A stretch of 64,000 nucleotides of DNA from Candidatus Devosia phytovorans (lineage in GTDB: Bacteria > Pseudomonadota > Alphaproteobacteria > Rhizobiales > Devosiaceae): NCBI GenBank assembly GCA_029202405.1, contig CP119312.1:2733001-2797000 (forward strand), read 5' to 3'. The notes beneath the pieces are model-generated. The model saw nothing but the letters and a program-made list of their open reading frames with translations. It was not told where the DNA came from and did not search any database. This document shows positions 17,781-26,716 of the stretch, piece by piece. Each line of letters opens with the position of its first letter. Position 1 is the first letter of the stretch. The translations under genes and the position numbers were made by a program.

Positions 17781-18539
17781 TCAATCGATGCTGAAAGGGA
17801 AATAAGCCGCGTTCAAACGATCATAGGTGCCATCAAGCTTGATATTCTTCAGGGAGCCGTTGATGGCTTCTAAGAGCGCTGAATCACCTTTGTGGACGGC
17901 TATGCGAGCGGAGGTCTGAACATAGTCTCCAGTAACGGGGTCACCGATATAGCTGAATGCTGCGCCCTCTGCGCTCTCGAGGAACGACAGCTGCTCTATT
18001 GCATCGCCCATCATGAGGTCTGCAGCCCCCGATGCGAGCAACTTGTATGCCGCCGGCTGATCGATGGTGAGAAGGATTTCGCTTTCGGGATAGTACTTCG
18101 TCAGGAACTCAGCCTGGATTGTCCCTTCGTTTGTGGCGATGCGTTTACCCCTCAACGCCTTCGGGGTCGTATCCGCAAATTTGGAGGGATCGGCGACGAA
18201 CGCAGAGTACGACCGATAGTAGGGCTCCGTGAAATCGACGAGTTCAGCCCGTTCATCTGAATAGGCCATGCTCGCAACGATCACGTCGTAGTTGCTTGCC
18301 TGCAAGCCACCAATGATATCGGCCCAAGGCACGGCAACAAAGGTGCACTGCCGATCCATGTCGACGCAAAGTGCTTTCGCGATGTCTACGTCGAAACCGG
18401 CCAGCTCGCCTTTTTCGTCGACGAAATTAAATGGCGGATAGGCGCCTTCTGTCGCGATCCGAAGCGGCTGTGACATCGCAATCGAGCACATCCCTATCGA
18501 AATGCCAAAAATCATCGCGAGCATTTTGAGCTTGGCCAT
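17781..18539 (-). CDS. Periplasmic amino-acid-type solute-binding protein (family 3)
   Basis: This 252-aa secreted protein of the bacterial extracellular solute-binding family 3 shows LRIATEGAYPPFNFVDEKG, GFDVDIAKALC, ASMAYSDERAELVDFTEPYY and GKRIATNEGT, all standard lobes. The start at ATG 18539 follows GGAGGACTGT and begins the signal peptide (MAKLKMLAMIFGISIGMCSIAMS). The extension to 18590 lacks these features. No ABC permease or ATPase is nearby. Instead the diguanylate cyclase follows by 4 nt. The protein therefore likely serves as ligand receptor for that cyclase rather than for transport, which is inference from context. Confidence 0.85.
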   Translation of the reverse strand: MAKLKMLAMIFGISIGMCSIAMSQPLRIATEGAYPPFNFVDEKGELAGFDVDIAKALCVDMDRQCTFVAVPWADIIGGLQASNYDVIVASMAYSDERAELVDFTEPYYRSYSAFVADPSKFADTTPKALRGKRIATNEGTIQAEFLTKYYPESEILLTIDQPAAYKLLASGAADLMMGDAIEQLSFLESAEGAAFSYIGDPVTGDYVQTSARIAVHKGDSALLEAINGSLKNIKLDGTYDRLNAAYFPFSID

Positions 18540-18749
18540 ACAGTCCTCCACCGCGGCGCACGATGGGAGGATTAGCAGTGATGCCCTCAAGGAGGCGTAA
18601 GGCGGGATGCTTAATTTTATCTATTGGTGTCAGGCGGGTGAACACGCCTGTTATGCGCCCCATCCCGGACGTTTACGGCGCGTTTAGGCAATTCCATAAG
18701 CAGACATTTCTGTGAAGCTCACCATGGCAAATTTGGCTTCCTACGCGGG

Positions 18750-19271
18750 CTATTGGAACGCCACGCGACCTACAAATCGTGGCCGATGGACAGCGCGGTT
18801 AGAGTAAATCATTTGGTCCAGTCCAGCGATCGGCAAGAACGAACTGTGGGGGACATAGACCTCGGTTACCAAGACTGAGTCTCCAACGGCAATGTCCGGT
18901 ATCCCCTCCATCGACAGGGCCGGCACTTCAATTGCCGAATTTCCAACTGACTTGGTCCAATCGCTGGTGAGCTTGCCTTTGATGTTCGAGATACTCGACA
19001 CCCGGATACGCGCCTCACCTTCGAAATCGACTGTGTGGCCAATGAAGGTCACCATATTCTTCAACTGTGTCTCGGATATTGAGGTTTGCCTGGACAGCAT
19101 GTCTCCTACCGTGAACGTGCCCTTCTCTGCGGATTGCGCGGTTCTAAACAGATCAAACACTGTGACAGAGGAGATCAGCAGCACCAACATAACCGGAGCT
19201 AATAAAGCAAACTCCACGGCTGAAACACCGCGTCGATCAGCCAAAAACGACTTCAACGAGCACAGCATCAT
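18750..19271 (-). CDS. TadE/TadF-like pseudopilin
   Basis: The 173-aa protein has a short basic leader (LADRRGVSAVEFALLAPVMLVLL), the hallmark of TadE-like proteins with a prepilin-type G/xxxxE region and one N-terminal TM. The remainder is periplasmic. It overlaps the preceding tad gene by 4 nt. Such proteins are minor pseudopilins of the Tad (Flp) pilus machinery. No prepilin flp, peptidase or TadA ATPase gene is in the window. Confidence 0.78.
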   Translation of the reverse strand: MMLCSLKSFLADRRGVSAVEFALLAPVMLVLLISSVTVFDLFRTAQSAEKGTFTVGDMLSRQTSISETQLKNMVTFIGHTVDFEGEARIRVSSISNIKGKLTSDWTKSVGNSAIEVPALSMEGIPDIAVGDSVLVTEVYVPHSSFLPIAGLDQMIYSNRAVHRPRFVGRVAFQ

Positions 19272-19801
19272 GAGGGCTCATTCACAAAGCCGGACTTGGC
19301 GACGATGCGGATAGATCCAGTCTCGTCTTTCGAAAGCGCTAGGCCTAATCCTAGCCCTGGAGTGAATGGCTCGACCACAAAGCACGCTCTTACAAACACC
19401 GTTTGCGAACGCGATCCAGCATTAAAACGAAGGATCGGGCTGATGCCCGTAAGACGATTGGCGCATCGCGCCAAGTCTGTGGGGTAGTCAGATGGGCTCA
19501 GAATTGGCACGAACTCCAGGGTGACGGTTCGCTGACAATCAGCCAGCACCATTGCCTCCGAACACAGCACGGCGCGTACATTGTCTAAAGTCGGGTTTGG
19601 GATGTTTCCAATCCGCAGTGATCTCACTGTTTTGTCGAGGGCCCGATCCAGCATTATCGTTTGCACCATCAGCCACCCCGCCTCAATACTGGCGAAAATA
19701 AGAGCAAACAGCATCGGAGCCACTAGCGCGAACTCGAGCGCAGCGACCCCGTTGCGGTCCTTTAGGAACTTCCGGCCCAGCTCTCCCGGTGTCCGGATCA
19801 A
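19268..19801 (-). CDS. TadE-like pseudopilin
   Basis: The 177-aa protein has the TadE N-terminus (LKDRNGVAALEFALVAPMLFALIFASIEAGWLM) and four Cys in the periplasmic part, possibly two disulphides. It overlaps the upstream TadG-like gene by 4 nt and the downstream TadE-like gene by 4 nt, so the three are translated together. The role is presumably minor pseudopilin in Tad pilus assembly. Confidence 0.8.
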   Translation of the reverse strand: MIRTPGELGRKFLKDRNGVAALEFALVAPMLFALIFASIEAGWLMVQTIMLDRALDKTVRSLRIGNIPNPTLDNVRAVLCSEAMVLADCQRTVTLEFVPILSPSDYPTDLARCANRLTGISPILRFNAGSRSQTVFVRACFVVEPFTPGLGLGLALSKDETGSIRIVAKSGFVNEPS

Positions 19802-21192
19802 TTCGTAAGCCTGATTTTTTGGATTGAAGTAGCGATCGATTGGAAGGCTGAGGCGATATCCAAACTGGAAACGTCGTAATAATGGCTTGTGCTAGAGGCG
19901 CAGTTACGAAGGTCATTTTTCATTGTTAGATCGCCCCCGCTATTCGAGAGTTGGAAGCCGATTGTGTAGACAACCACTCCTTTACCTTTTGCTGCCGCAC
20001 AGACCTTGCTGAGGTACTGCTTCGTTACCGTCCCGGTCTCCTTCACATTGGTGATAGGATCCTGATAATCCTTCCAATTATTAGGGAGACGAGGGGACTT
20101 TCCTGGCTCTTTGGCTGTGTATTGCTCGGTGATTGCGCCGTCTGTCATCAGAACAAGCACTTTGAGCGTATTCGGATCGGTGAATGCGGCAGGTCGATTC
20201 GAAAATGCGGCAGGCACCATGCCGACAGAGGCAGCCTGTGCCACAAGAGGCTGAGCAGTTGGATCGAGCAACATCAGCCCATAGTTCATAGCTATTGCGC
20301 TGCCAGTTCCATCACCCATCCGGTATCCTGAGATGCGAGCAGCCAATAAATCAGCGTCGTTGGAAAAATATGATATCGAGGTCTCCTCGCCAGGGCACCA
20401 ACCAGGATCCATGCTAGCGTTCAGAGTTGGTTTGTCGGTCGAACTATTCCAACGGGTAAACTCGGGGACCTGACTGCGGCCGTTGAAATTTCTGAAGCCG
20501 CTGGCGTAGTCGGTATTGTTGAGGTTGAAGCAGGAGGAGTTTGCATGCTGCCTCGCTCCGCCAAGCCCGTCGAAAACCATGCGCCCAACATTGACTTGTC
20601 CCGCGTATGGAACAAGCGTCATGGAGGTGTACGCTTTAGTCTCGTTAGTGAGCATCGTGCGTACAAACGAAGTCGCGGCTGATTTGAGGTTCGTGTATTT
20701 GTTGCCTGCCATCGATCCGGATATGTCCAGCATCACGGAGAGTTCGATGTTGCTTTTCTTCTCCAACGCTGTCCCAGCGGCGTTCACAATCAATGTGTTG
20801 ATGCCTAGAAGCGGCAAAAACGCGGTCTCCATTGTATAGGACGCACTGACCGATACCTCTCTCGAATTGATCGAAGATCGATTGGTAAAGCTAAGCGTAA
20901 TCTTGTCAGAATAGGGCAAGGTCGCAATGTAGTCGTTTACAGTCTGTTCGATGGACCGCGTCTGTGTGAGAGAAGCTGCGGCAAGGACGGCTCTGTCGAC
21001 GCCGTCCTGCAGCTCAACCCGATATGCCTCATGCCGTGCAACGTCAGTCGCGCCACCGGCAATGATGATCATAGGCAGGATCGCGACAGCAGTGATGATT
21101 GCGACATTCCCGCCAGTGTCGTGGAGGAATCGCTGTAGTAAAGTTGTTAACGGCACCATTCGGGTCCCTGGAAGCCATTCTGGCATCCGCAT
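19798..21192 (-). CDS. TadG-like protein with von Willebrand factor A domain
   Basis: The product has 464 residues: a TadG N-terminus with one TM (GGNVAIITAVAILPMIIIAGGATD), then a periplasmic vWA domain with MIDAS motif DISGSM, a distal Thr/Asp set (VLMTDGAITEQ) and an intervening variable region. TadG proteins anchor or control Tad pili. The vWA domain suggests metal-dependent adhesion. It is the first gene of a three-gene cluster, 140 bp from the IS1182-type element that lies upstream. Confidence 0.85.
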   Translation of the reverse strand: MRMPEWLPGTRMVPLTTLLQRFLHDTGGNVAIITAVAILPMIIIAGGATDVARHEAYRVELQDGVDRAVLAAASLTQTRSIEQTVNDYIATLPYSDKITLSFTNRSSINSREVSVSASYTMETAFLPLLGINTLIVNAAGTALEKKSNIELSVMLDISGSMAGNKYTNLKSAATSFVRTMLTNETKAYTSMTLVPYAGQVNVGRMVFDGLGGARQHANSSCFNLNNTDYASGFRNFNGRSQVPEFTRWNSSTDKPTLNASMDPGWCPGEETSISYFSNDADLLAARISGYRMGDGTGSAIAMNYGLMLLDPTAQPLVAQAASVGMVPAAFSNRPAAFTDPNTLKVLVLMTDGAITEQYTAKEPGKSPRLPNNWKDYQDPITNVKETGTVTKQYLSKVCAAAKGKGVVVYTIGFQLSNSGGDLTMKNDLRNCASSTSHYYDVSSLDIASAFQSIATSIQKIRLTN

Positions 21193-21268
21193 AACTACTT
21201 AGACTTCAATTATTTATGGTTAACCAAATTAGGCGTCGACGTGGTTTTTTTGCTTCCGCTGAGCGCCC

Positions 21269-22832
21269 GAGGCTGAGTGAGAACTCTGCGCCTGGTCGCG
21301 GTCTGATATTGGCGACGGCGCGTGCAAGCTTCTCTCAGCCTCTCATCGCCTTAAGGGTGGAAGCAACGCCAGCGACGGCGATGGCGCGCTTGATGTTATA
21401 GGCCAGGATGGTCAGGCTTGCTTCGATGGCTACGTTCTTGAGGCCGCGCGTTCGGAAGTGGGTGGCACCCATCCACCCTTTCATCGTGCCAAAGACGTGT
21501 TCAACCGTACAGCGGCGGACCGCCATCGCTTCGGGCATAGCGTCAAAGCGGCGCTCCATCTGGTCGAGCACTGCCTCATGCTCCCATCGTCGGATGCGTT
21601 TCTCTTTGCCGGCGGTGCATAGATGACGCGATGGGCAGGCACCACATGCCTTCTGATTGAAGTAGACACCGATGAGCTTGCCGCCCTCCACCCGGGCAAA
21701 GCGCTTTTGAAGCTGCTCGCCGGCGGGGCACCGATAGGTGTCGGGCTCGGGCTCATGGACGAACATGGTCTTGCCCCAAAAGCCACGGGCCTCGGCCGGT
21801 GACGTATTGGGCTTGGGCACCATCGGGATGATGCCAGCTTCGGCACATGAGCGGATCTGCTCTCCCTCGTAATAGCCACGATCGGCGAGGGCGATCATCC
21901 CTGAGCCACCGATCTCGGCCTGGGCGGCCTCGGCCATCTCCAGCAGGTGAGACCGGTCATGGCCACGGTTGGTCACTTCATTGGCGACGACGATATGATG
22001 TTTTGTGTCGACTGCAGCCTGAACGTTGTAGCCAACCACACCTCGATGATCGCTCCCGGTCGCCATGGCACGCGCATCAGGATCGGTGAGCGAGAGTTGC
22101 CCGTCGGGAGATGCCTCCAACTGCCGGCCGATCTCCTCCAGTTCGCCAAGGCGCCCGCGCAGCGCCGCCAACCGCTCGGTCAGGTGATCGATCCGTGGCG
22201 TCGCCGGGCCAGTCTCGGCACTGTCGGCTTCTTCAAGCTCGCCCAGGTAGCGCGCGATGCTCTCTTCGACATGGGCTTTGCGGCGCGCCAGCTTGCCCTT
22301 GGTGTAGTTCTTCTGGTGCGTGTTCACCGGCTGCAGGCGTGACCCATCGATGGCAACCATGCCACCACCGACCAGACCAAGGGCGCGACAGATGGCGACA
22401 AAGCGCTGGCATTCGATCTGGATGGCATCAGGGTTGTCACGGCGGAAGTCCGCGATGGTCTTGAAGTCCGGCACCAGCTTGCCCATCAACCACATCAGCT
22501 CGATATTGCGGCCTGTCTCGCGCTCGAGCTTCCGGCTCGAGGTCAACTGATGCAGGTAGCCATAGACATAGAGCGTGAGCATCGTGCTCGGCGCATAGCC
22601 GGGTCTGCCGGTTGCGGCAGGTTGAACACGGGCAAAGCCCAGCTCGGCCAAATCTAGCTCATCGACAAAAGCCTCGATCACGCGAACTGGGTTGTCGGAG
22701 GCAACATAGTCTTAGAGACGTGCCAGCAGAAAACTCGCTTGGTCACGATCTGCACCTTCAACGAAATTTCCCATATGGCACCTCCGAAGCAGTGCCCGAT
22801 CATACCATGATCAGGGGTTTTCACACAGCCTC
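21269..22832 (-). mobile_element. IS1182-family insertion sequence with target duplication
   Basis: The ends are imperfect inverted repeats: GAGGCTGAGTGAGAAC at 21269-21284 and, on the other strand, GAGGCTGTGTGAAAAC at 22817-22832 (2 mismatches in 16). Both are flanked by CGCCC (21264-21268 and 22833-22837), a likely 5-bp target-site duplication. The length is about 1.56 kb with one transposase gene. It landed in a copy of the dispersed intergenic repeat that resumes at 22833. Confidence 0.8.
21335..22774 (-). pseudogene. IS1182-family transposase with an early nonsense codon
   Basis: From ATG 22774 the frame begins MGNFVEGADRDQ, the usual start of IS1182 transposases, but codon 21 is TAA (22712-22714) where the family continues into a DYVASDNPVRVIEAF block. 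From there the protein is intact for about 450 aa: GYAPSTMLTLYVYGYL, IELMWLMGKLVPDFKTIADFRRDN, VAIDGSR, ADRGYYEGE, and the C-terminal VEHVFGTMKGWMG region. Translation could restart at GTG 22681, but the lost N-terminal segment is conserved. It is probably inactive, or active only through readthrough. Confidence 0.8.
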
Positions 22833-22943
22833 CGCCCCATTCCTGCCGTTCAGGCCGCACGATTGAGTTCCCAAAAGCTGCCGTAGACTGATCGCCATAC
22901 GAACGGCACAGGCGGGGTGGGCAACAGTCTGTCCGCTTTTCGC
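22833..22943. repeat. Dispersed intergenic repeat, copy B (interrupted by the IS)
   Basis: This stretch aligns over about 110 bp with 27815-27925. Shared blocks are CGCCCCATTCC, GCCGT, CCCAAAAGCTGCCGT, GCCATACGAACGGC and CGGGGTGGG. It begins directly at the IS target duplication, so the IS cut the repeat. The remaining sequence to 23286 shows no gene. Confidence 0.7.
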
Positions 22944-23286
22944 GCCAGTATAATGGAGGCAGCCATTCGTCCCCCCTCAGGTGGAGACTTGAACGTCGAC
23001 CATCTAGCGCTTAGCTACTGCCAACCGAGCTCGCCAGACCGCCACGCATGCTTTTTTCGCTGCGTTCTCCCACGCCAAGTCGAGCCTTTTCAACTGCAAA
23101 ACTTCCCGACTATCGATGCCCGGAAACATCTGTCCGGCACAACCGTTGAGGCCTTGAACCCACGCTCAGGGACTCCATCGTTGCCCAAAGGATCCAAAGT
23201 CTCCCAACTTGGCTCCACGCTCGCAACTTTGGATGAGAGATATAACCAACATTACTGGTAATCCAAGATGCCCGAGATGTCGCGTG

Positions 23287-24360
23287 TCAACCCGCCATGA
23301 CACCCGCCGCACCAATGCGCCAGTAGCCGGCCACCAGTGTCTGCTTGCGATCCAGACCGCGCTCGCCGCGCCAATATTCTCGGACGATCTTGGCCATGCT
23401 TGCTTCTCCGGCGAACCAGCCGAAGCCAGTCCTGTCTGATGGCCATTCAGTGTGGCAGACGGCTTCTGACAGACGGTGGTCATTGCCAGGTGCAATGCCG
23501 TCACGATAGATCCAGTTGATCTCAAAACCGGGGTGGGCGGGGAGTTCCTGTTGCTCGTTTCGGTCTGCCACCTCGATATGGACAACGCCACGAGCATCGG
23601 GCGCGAGGCGAGACAATAGGCGGCTGACGGCCGGAATGCCGGTTTCGTCCGCGCCCATCACATACCATTCGGCCTCCGGGATAGGCCTGCCGAGTGGCCC
23701 CATGATCCCAATCTGCATACCCGGCGCGGCCGCTTCTGCCCAGATCGAGCCGGGACCGCCGTCTGCGTGGACAACCATGTCGACATCGAAGGTCCCGCTG
23801 GCGCGATCGATCTGCCGGATCGTGTAGACCCGCGACACGGGCTTGCGCGCCTCGTCCGGCCACAATGGCAGGCCATTGGGGCCCTGTTCCGGCCAGACAG
23901 GATCGGGAACTTCGGAGGTCGGCAGGAGCATGCGGATATGCATGCCGCCAAAGCTCTCGAAACGCTCCAGATCGTCGGCCGCGAGGCGAACGCGCCGCAT
24001 GTGGGGCGTAATTGAAACCGCCTCGCGCACGGTCGCCAAGCGGAACTGGCTGAGCTTGGTGTCGCTGAGGTCGCCCTGCCAGATGATGTTCGGCTTGTCC
24101 TCCTTGGCATAGAGCTCGACGGCCATGGCCAGGATGACCTTGAGACGCGCCAGACCGTCCGCCGTGGGCGCCTCTGCTTCCAGCCGGAGTTGCCCGGCCG
24201 GCATGTGCAGGCGCGCCGTGCCCCAGGGGAATTGATAGAGCTGACCGTCGTCGGCAGCCGTCATCTGCGACTGGAAGCTGAGAAGCCGGTCGGTGATGCG
24301 GTCGATATAGGTGGGCAAGTTGTCCAGCTGGAGGCTGGCGCTGCTGCTGAATGAGGTCAT
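23287..24360 (-). CDS. Siderophore-interacting FAD protein with N-terminal DUF2218-like domain
   Basis: The product has 357 residues. Residues 1-95 resemble DUF2218 (YQFPWGTARLHMPAGQLRLEAEA). Residues 105-357 are a siderophore-interacting flavoreductase with the FAD motif RVYTIRQID and GSIWAEAAAPG, the NAD(P)-domain GADETGIPAVSRLL, WFAGEA, and the C-terminal GYWRIG. Such proteins reduce ferric siderophore or heme-derived iron in the cytoplasm. It follows the TonB receptor gene by 49 nt with a hairpin between, consistent with one iron-responsive operon. Confidence 0.88.
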   Translation of the reverse strand: MTSFSSSASLQLDNLPTYIDRITDRLLSFQSQMTAADDGQLYQFPWGTARLHMPAGQLRLEAEAPTADGLARLKVILAMAVELYAKEDKPNIIWQGDLSDTKLSQFRLATVREAVSITPHMRRVRLAADDLERFESFGGMHIRMLLPTSEVPDPVWPEQGPNGLPLWPDEARKPVSRVYTIRQIDRASGTFDVDMVVHADGGPGSIWAEAAAPGMQIGIMGPLGRPIPEAEWYVMGADETGIPAVSRLLSRLAPDARGVVHIEVADRNEQQELPAHPGFEINWIYRDGIAPGNDHRLSEAVCHTEWPSDRTGFGWFAGEASMAKIVREYWRGERGLDRKQTLVAGYWRIGAAGVMAG

Positions 24361-24381
24361 GTCTTGGATCCTGAAAAGGAG

Positions 24382-24403
24382 AACGGGACCCGAGGGTCCC
24401 GTT
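24382..24403 (-). terminator. Intercistronic hairpin between the TonB receptor and SIP genes
   Basis: A perfect 10-bp inverted repeat (AACGGGACCC / GGGTCCCGTT, 2-nt spacer) lies in the 49-nt gap, followed on the minus strand by CTCCTTTTC. It may attenuate or stabilise rather than fully terminate, since the downstream gene needs this transcript unless it has its own promoter. Confidence 0.55.
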
Positions 24404-24409
24404 TGAAGC

Positions 24410-26581
24410 CTAGCCGCCGATCCGGCCGGTCAGGCTGATCTTGAATGTGCGGCCTTTGCCCTGCTCGGTGATCGCCGTACTGGACCAGGAACTCTGCGGA
24501 TCCGTGTAGGACGTGTTGAACAGGTTATCGACGCCAAGATTGATGTGGGTGTTGTCGTTCACCTGGTAGTCGGCAAAGAGGTTCACGAGGTTGTAGCCGG
24601 GATCCTCGACGTCGGCAGCAGCCGGGTTTGAACGCTGCGTGCGCGTGATGCCGCCGACAGCGAGATACTGGGCGCCTACGGTCAACTGGTCGTCGAGGAA
24701 GCGAGCGCCGACCGTCGCGGAAAAGCGTTCGAGCGGCGTATTGTCAAGCGCCTGACCATTGTAGATGCCGCCCGTGATCTCAGCCTGGGTCAGCGATCCG
24801 GTCAGATTGATGAAACCCGGTCCGAAGTCATAGAGACTTTCAAGTTCGACACCCTGCAGGCGAGCCGGCCCGATGTTATAGGCGCTGCGCGGCGTTCTGG
24901 TCAGGTCGACTTCGATATAGTCGTCGATGTTGGTGTGGAACACCGTCAGCTTCGAGCGGAACATGTCGCCGGCCATGAACAGGTCGTCGTATTTCAGGTT
25001 GATGCCGGCTTCCCAACTCCGCGCCACTTCGGGCTTGAGACTGAAATTGGGAACATATGCCGTATCGCCATGGGCGCCGGTGCCGCGGAAGATGTTCTGC
25101 AGGCCCGGGGCGCGATAGCCTTCCGAATAGGTGCCGAAAACCTGGAAGCCTTCGATCGGGGTGACGCCGACCGTGAGGCGAGGCGCCAGACGGCCGCCGT
25201 CGATGGTGACATCGGTGAGCGGCGCGGTCTTGGTCTGGCCGTCCAGGCGATAGCCGTCATAGCGAAGCGCCGCGACGGTTTCGATGAGGTCGTTATACTC
25301 GGCCTGCCACTGCAGATAGGCGCCATAGCCATACTGCTCGCCCGAGCCGAAATGCGACGCCTGTTCGACACCGAGACGGTTGAACAGCTGGGAGTCGCCG
25401 GTGAGATAGTAGAAGTCGCCACCAACCGTTACCGTATTGTCGATGTCGCCAGTCGGGAAGCGCGACGCATTGTTGGCGTTAAATCCAGTGGTCGCGACAT
25501 CGTAGTAACGGAACGTGCCAGCCGAGGCGAGCGGGAATACCTGCGTCTGCTCGGCGCGGGTCCGGTTGTGATAGAGGTCAACCGAGAAATCGATCAGATC
25601 GTTGTCGACCGGATCGAAGTCATAGGCTAGGCTATAGGTCTGGTTGGTCGTGACGGCATCGAAGCGCGACAGTGTTGCACTCGGCGAGCCGCTCGAGCCG
25701 GTGATGATGTCCTCGTAATTCTGCCGGATGACGCTAAGCTTGATCTCGTGCCCTTCCGCCGGGCGGAACGTACCCTTGGCAAAGCCGCTCGTGACGTTCT
25801 CGCCCGTCCAAGGCACTGTGGCGCCGTCGCCATCCTGATACTGATCGCGGTCGCGATAGACGAAGTTGCCGATGATATCGGCATTCTCGCCCAGCTTGAC
25901 GGCACCGGTCGTGCTGGTGGTGACGCCCTTGCCATTGGTTTCATAGCTCAGTTTTTCGCTAACGGCCCAAGTCTCGCCGGGACGGAGGAAGTCGCTGGCA
26001 TCCTTGGTCTCGAAGGACACCACGCCGCCGATACCGCCCGAGCCATAGGCATTGGACACCGGTCCACGGATGACCGTTGCGGCCTTCAGCAATTCGGGTT
26101 CGACGTAGAAGGAGCCTGAGCCGTGGCCGACGCGCCAATAATCCTGGCGGGCACCATCGAGCGTGACGACGACGCGTCCTTCTTGCTGCAGGCCACGAAT
26201 GTTGATGGCGGTGGCCGGATCGTCGCCATTCATAGTTGCCGCGACACCCGGAACGGCGCGGAACAGTTCGGCCGCCGTATTGGCCTGGATCCGTTCAAGC
26301 TCCTCCTGCGTCAGGTGACTGACCGCCGCCATCGCATCGATAGCGGACTGGTCGACCATGGTGGCCGAGATCGTCAGCCGATCCAGCATGGTGACATGAC
26401 GGTCAGTGGCGGCCGTGGTTGCCTGCTGCGCCATGGCGGCGCTGCCAAGCAGCAGCAGGGCGCCCTGGGCGCAACCGGTCAACAGGATTGCATTGAGGGC
26501 ATGAGCCCGGAGACAAGAAGGCGAAGCCAATCTGAACCTCTTTTGATTTGGGAATCTGGCTGGCTTTGCGACAGGGCGCAT
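24410..26581 (-). CDS. TonB-dependent heme/hemoglobin-type outer-membrane receptor
   Basis: The product has 723 residues: a long leader (hydrophobic LLLLGSAAMAQ), plug domain about 60-190 (LTQEELERIQANTAAELFRAV, INIRGLQQEGRVVVTLDGAR, AYGSGGIGGVVSFETKD) and a 22-strand barrel with YSEGYRAPGLQNIFRGTG (FRAP-type heme receptor region) and a terminal strand ending FKISLTGRIGG. It belongs to the TonB-dependent hemoglobin/transferrin/lactoferrin receptor group, likely HmuR/ShuA-like. It is divergent from hmuT across an iron-box region. Confidence 0.87.
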   Translation of the reverse strand: MRPVAKPARFPNQKRFRLASPSCLRAHALNAILLTGCAQGALLLLGSAAMAQQATTAATDRHVTMLDRLTISATMVDQSAIDAMAAVSHLTQEELERIQANTAAELFRAVPGVAATMNGDDPATAINIRGLQQEGRVVVTLDGARQDYWRVGHGSGSFYVEPELLKAATVIRGPVSNAYGSGGIGGVVSFETKDASDFLRPGETWAVSEKLSYETNGKGVTTSTTGAVKLGENADIIGNFVYRDRDQYQDGDGATVPWTGENVTSGFAKGTFRPAEGHEIKLSVIRQNYEDIITGSSGSPSATLSRFDAVTTNQTYSLAYDFDPVDNDLIDFSVDLYHNRTRAEQTQVFPLASAGTFRYYDVATTGFNANNASRFPTGDIDNTVTVGGDFYYLTGDSQLFNRLGVEQASHFGSGEQYGYGAYLQWQAEYNDLIETVAALRYDGYRLDGQTKTAPLTDVTIDGGRLAPRLTVGVTPIEGFQVFGTYSEGYRAPGLQNIFRGTGAHGDTAYVPNFSLKPEVARSWEAGINLKYDDLFMAGDMFRSKLTVFHTNIDDYIEVDLTRTPRSAYNIGPARLQGVELESLYDFGPGFINLTGSLTQAEITGGIYNGQALDNTPLERFSATVGARFLDDQLTVGAQYLAVGGITRTQRSNPAAADVEDPGYNLVNLFADYQVNDNTHINLGVDNLFNTSYTDPQSSWSSTAITEQGKGRTFKISLTGRIGG

Positions 26582-26640
26582 GGCTGGCGGGACGGCACCA
26601 AATCACTTTCGTTGGGCCGACAACCCTCCTTATGTAAACA

Positions 26641-26655
26641 TGATTGCGCGAGTCA
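26641..26655. promoter_or_regulatory. Putative RirA iron-responsive operator (TGA-N9-TCA)
   Basis: TGATTGCGCGAGTCA matches the TGA-N9-TCA iron-responsive operator used by RirA in Hyphomicrobiales. It sits between the divergent TonB receptor and hmuT starts, where iron repression of both would be expected. Confidence 0.5.
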
Positions 26656-26716
26656 AGATTATGCCTTAGTCCTGACACGGATTTTACCAAGTCCTGTCCG
26701 TCAAAGGAAAATCCGA

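Noticed and set aside
26123..26716. Long upstream extension of the hmuT frame
   Set aside because: It lies antisense to the TonB receptor gene. The signal peptide and ribosome site place the start at 26717.
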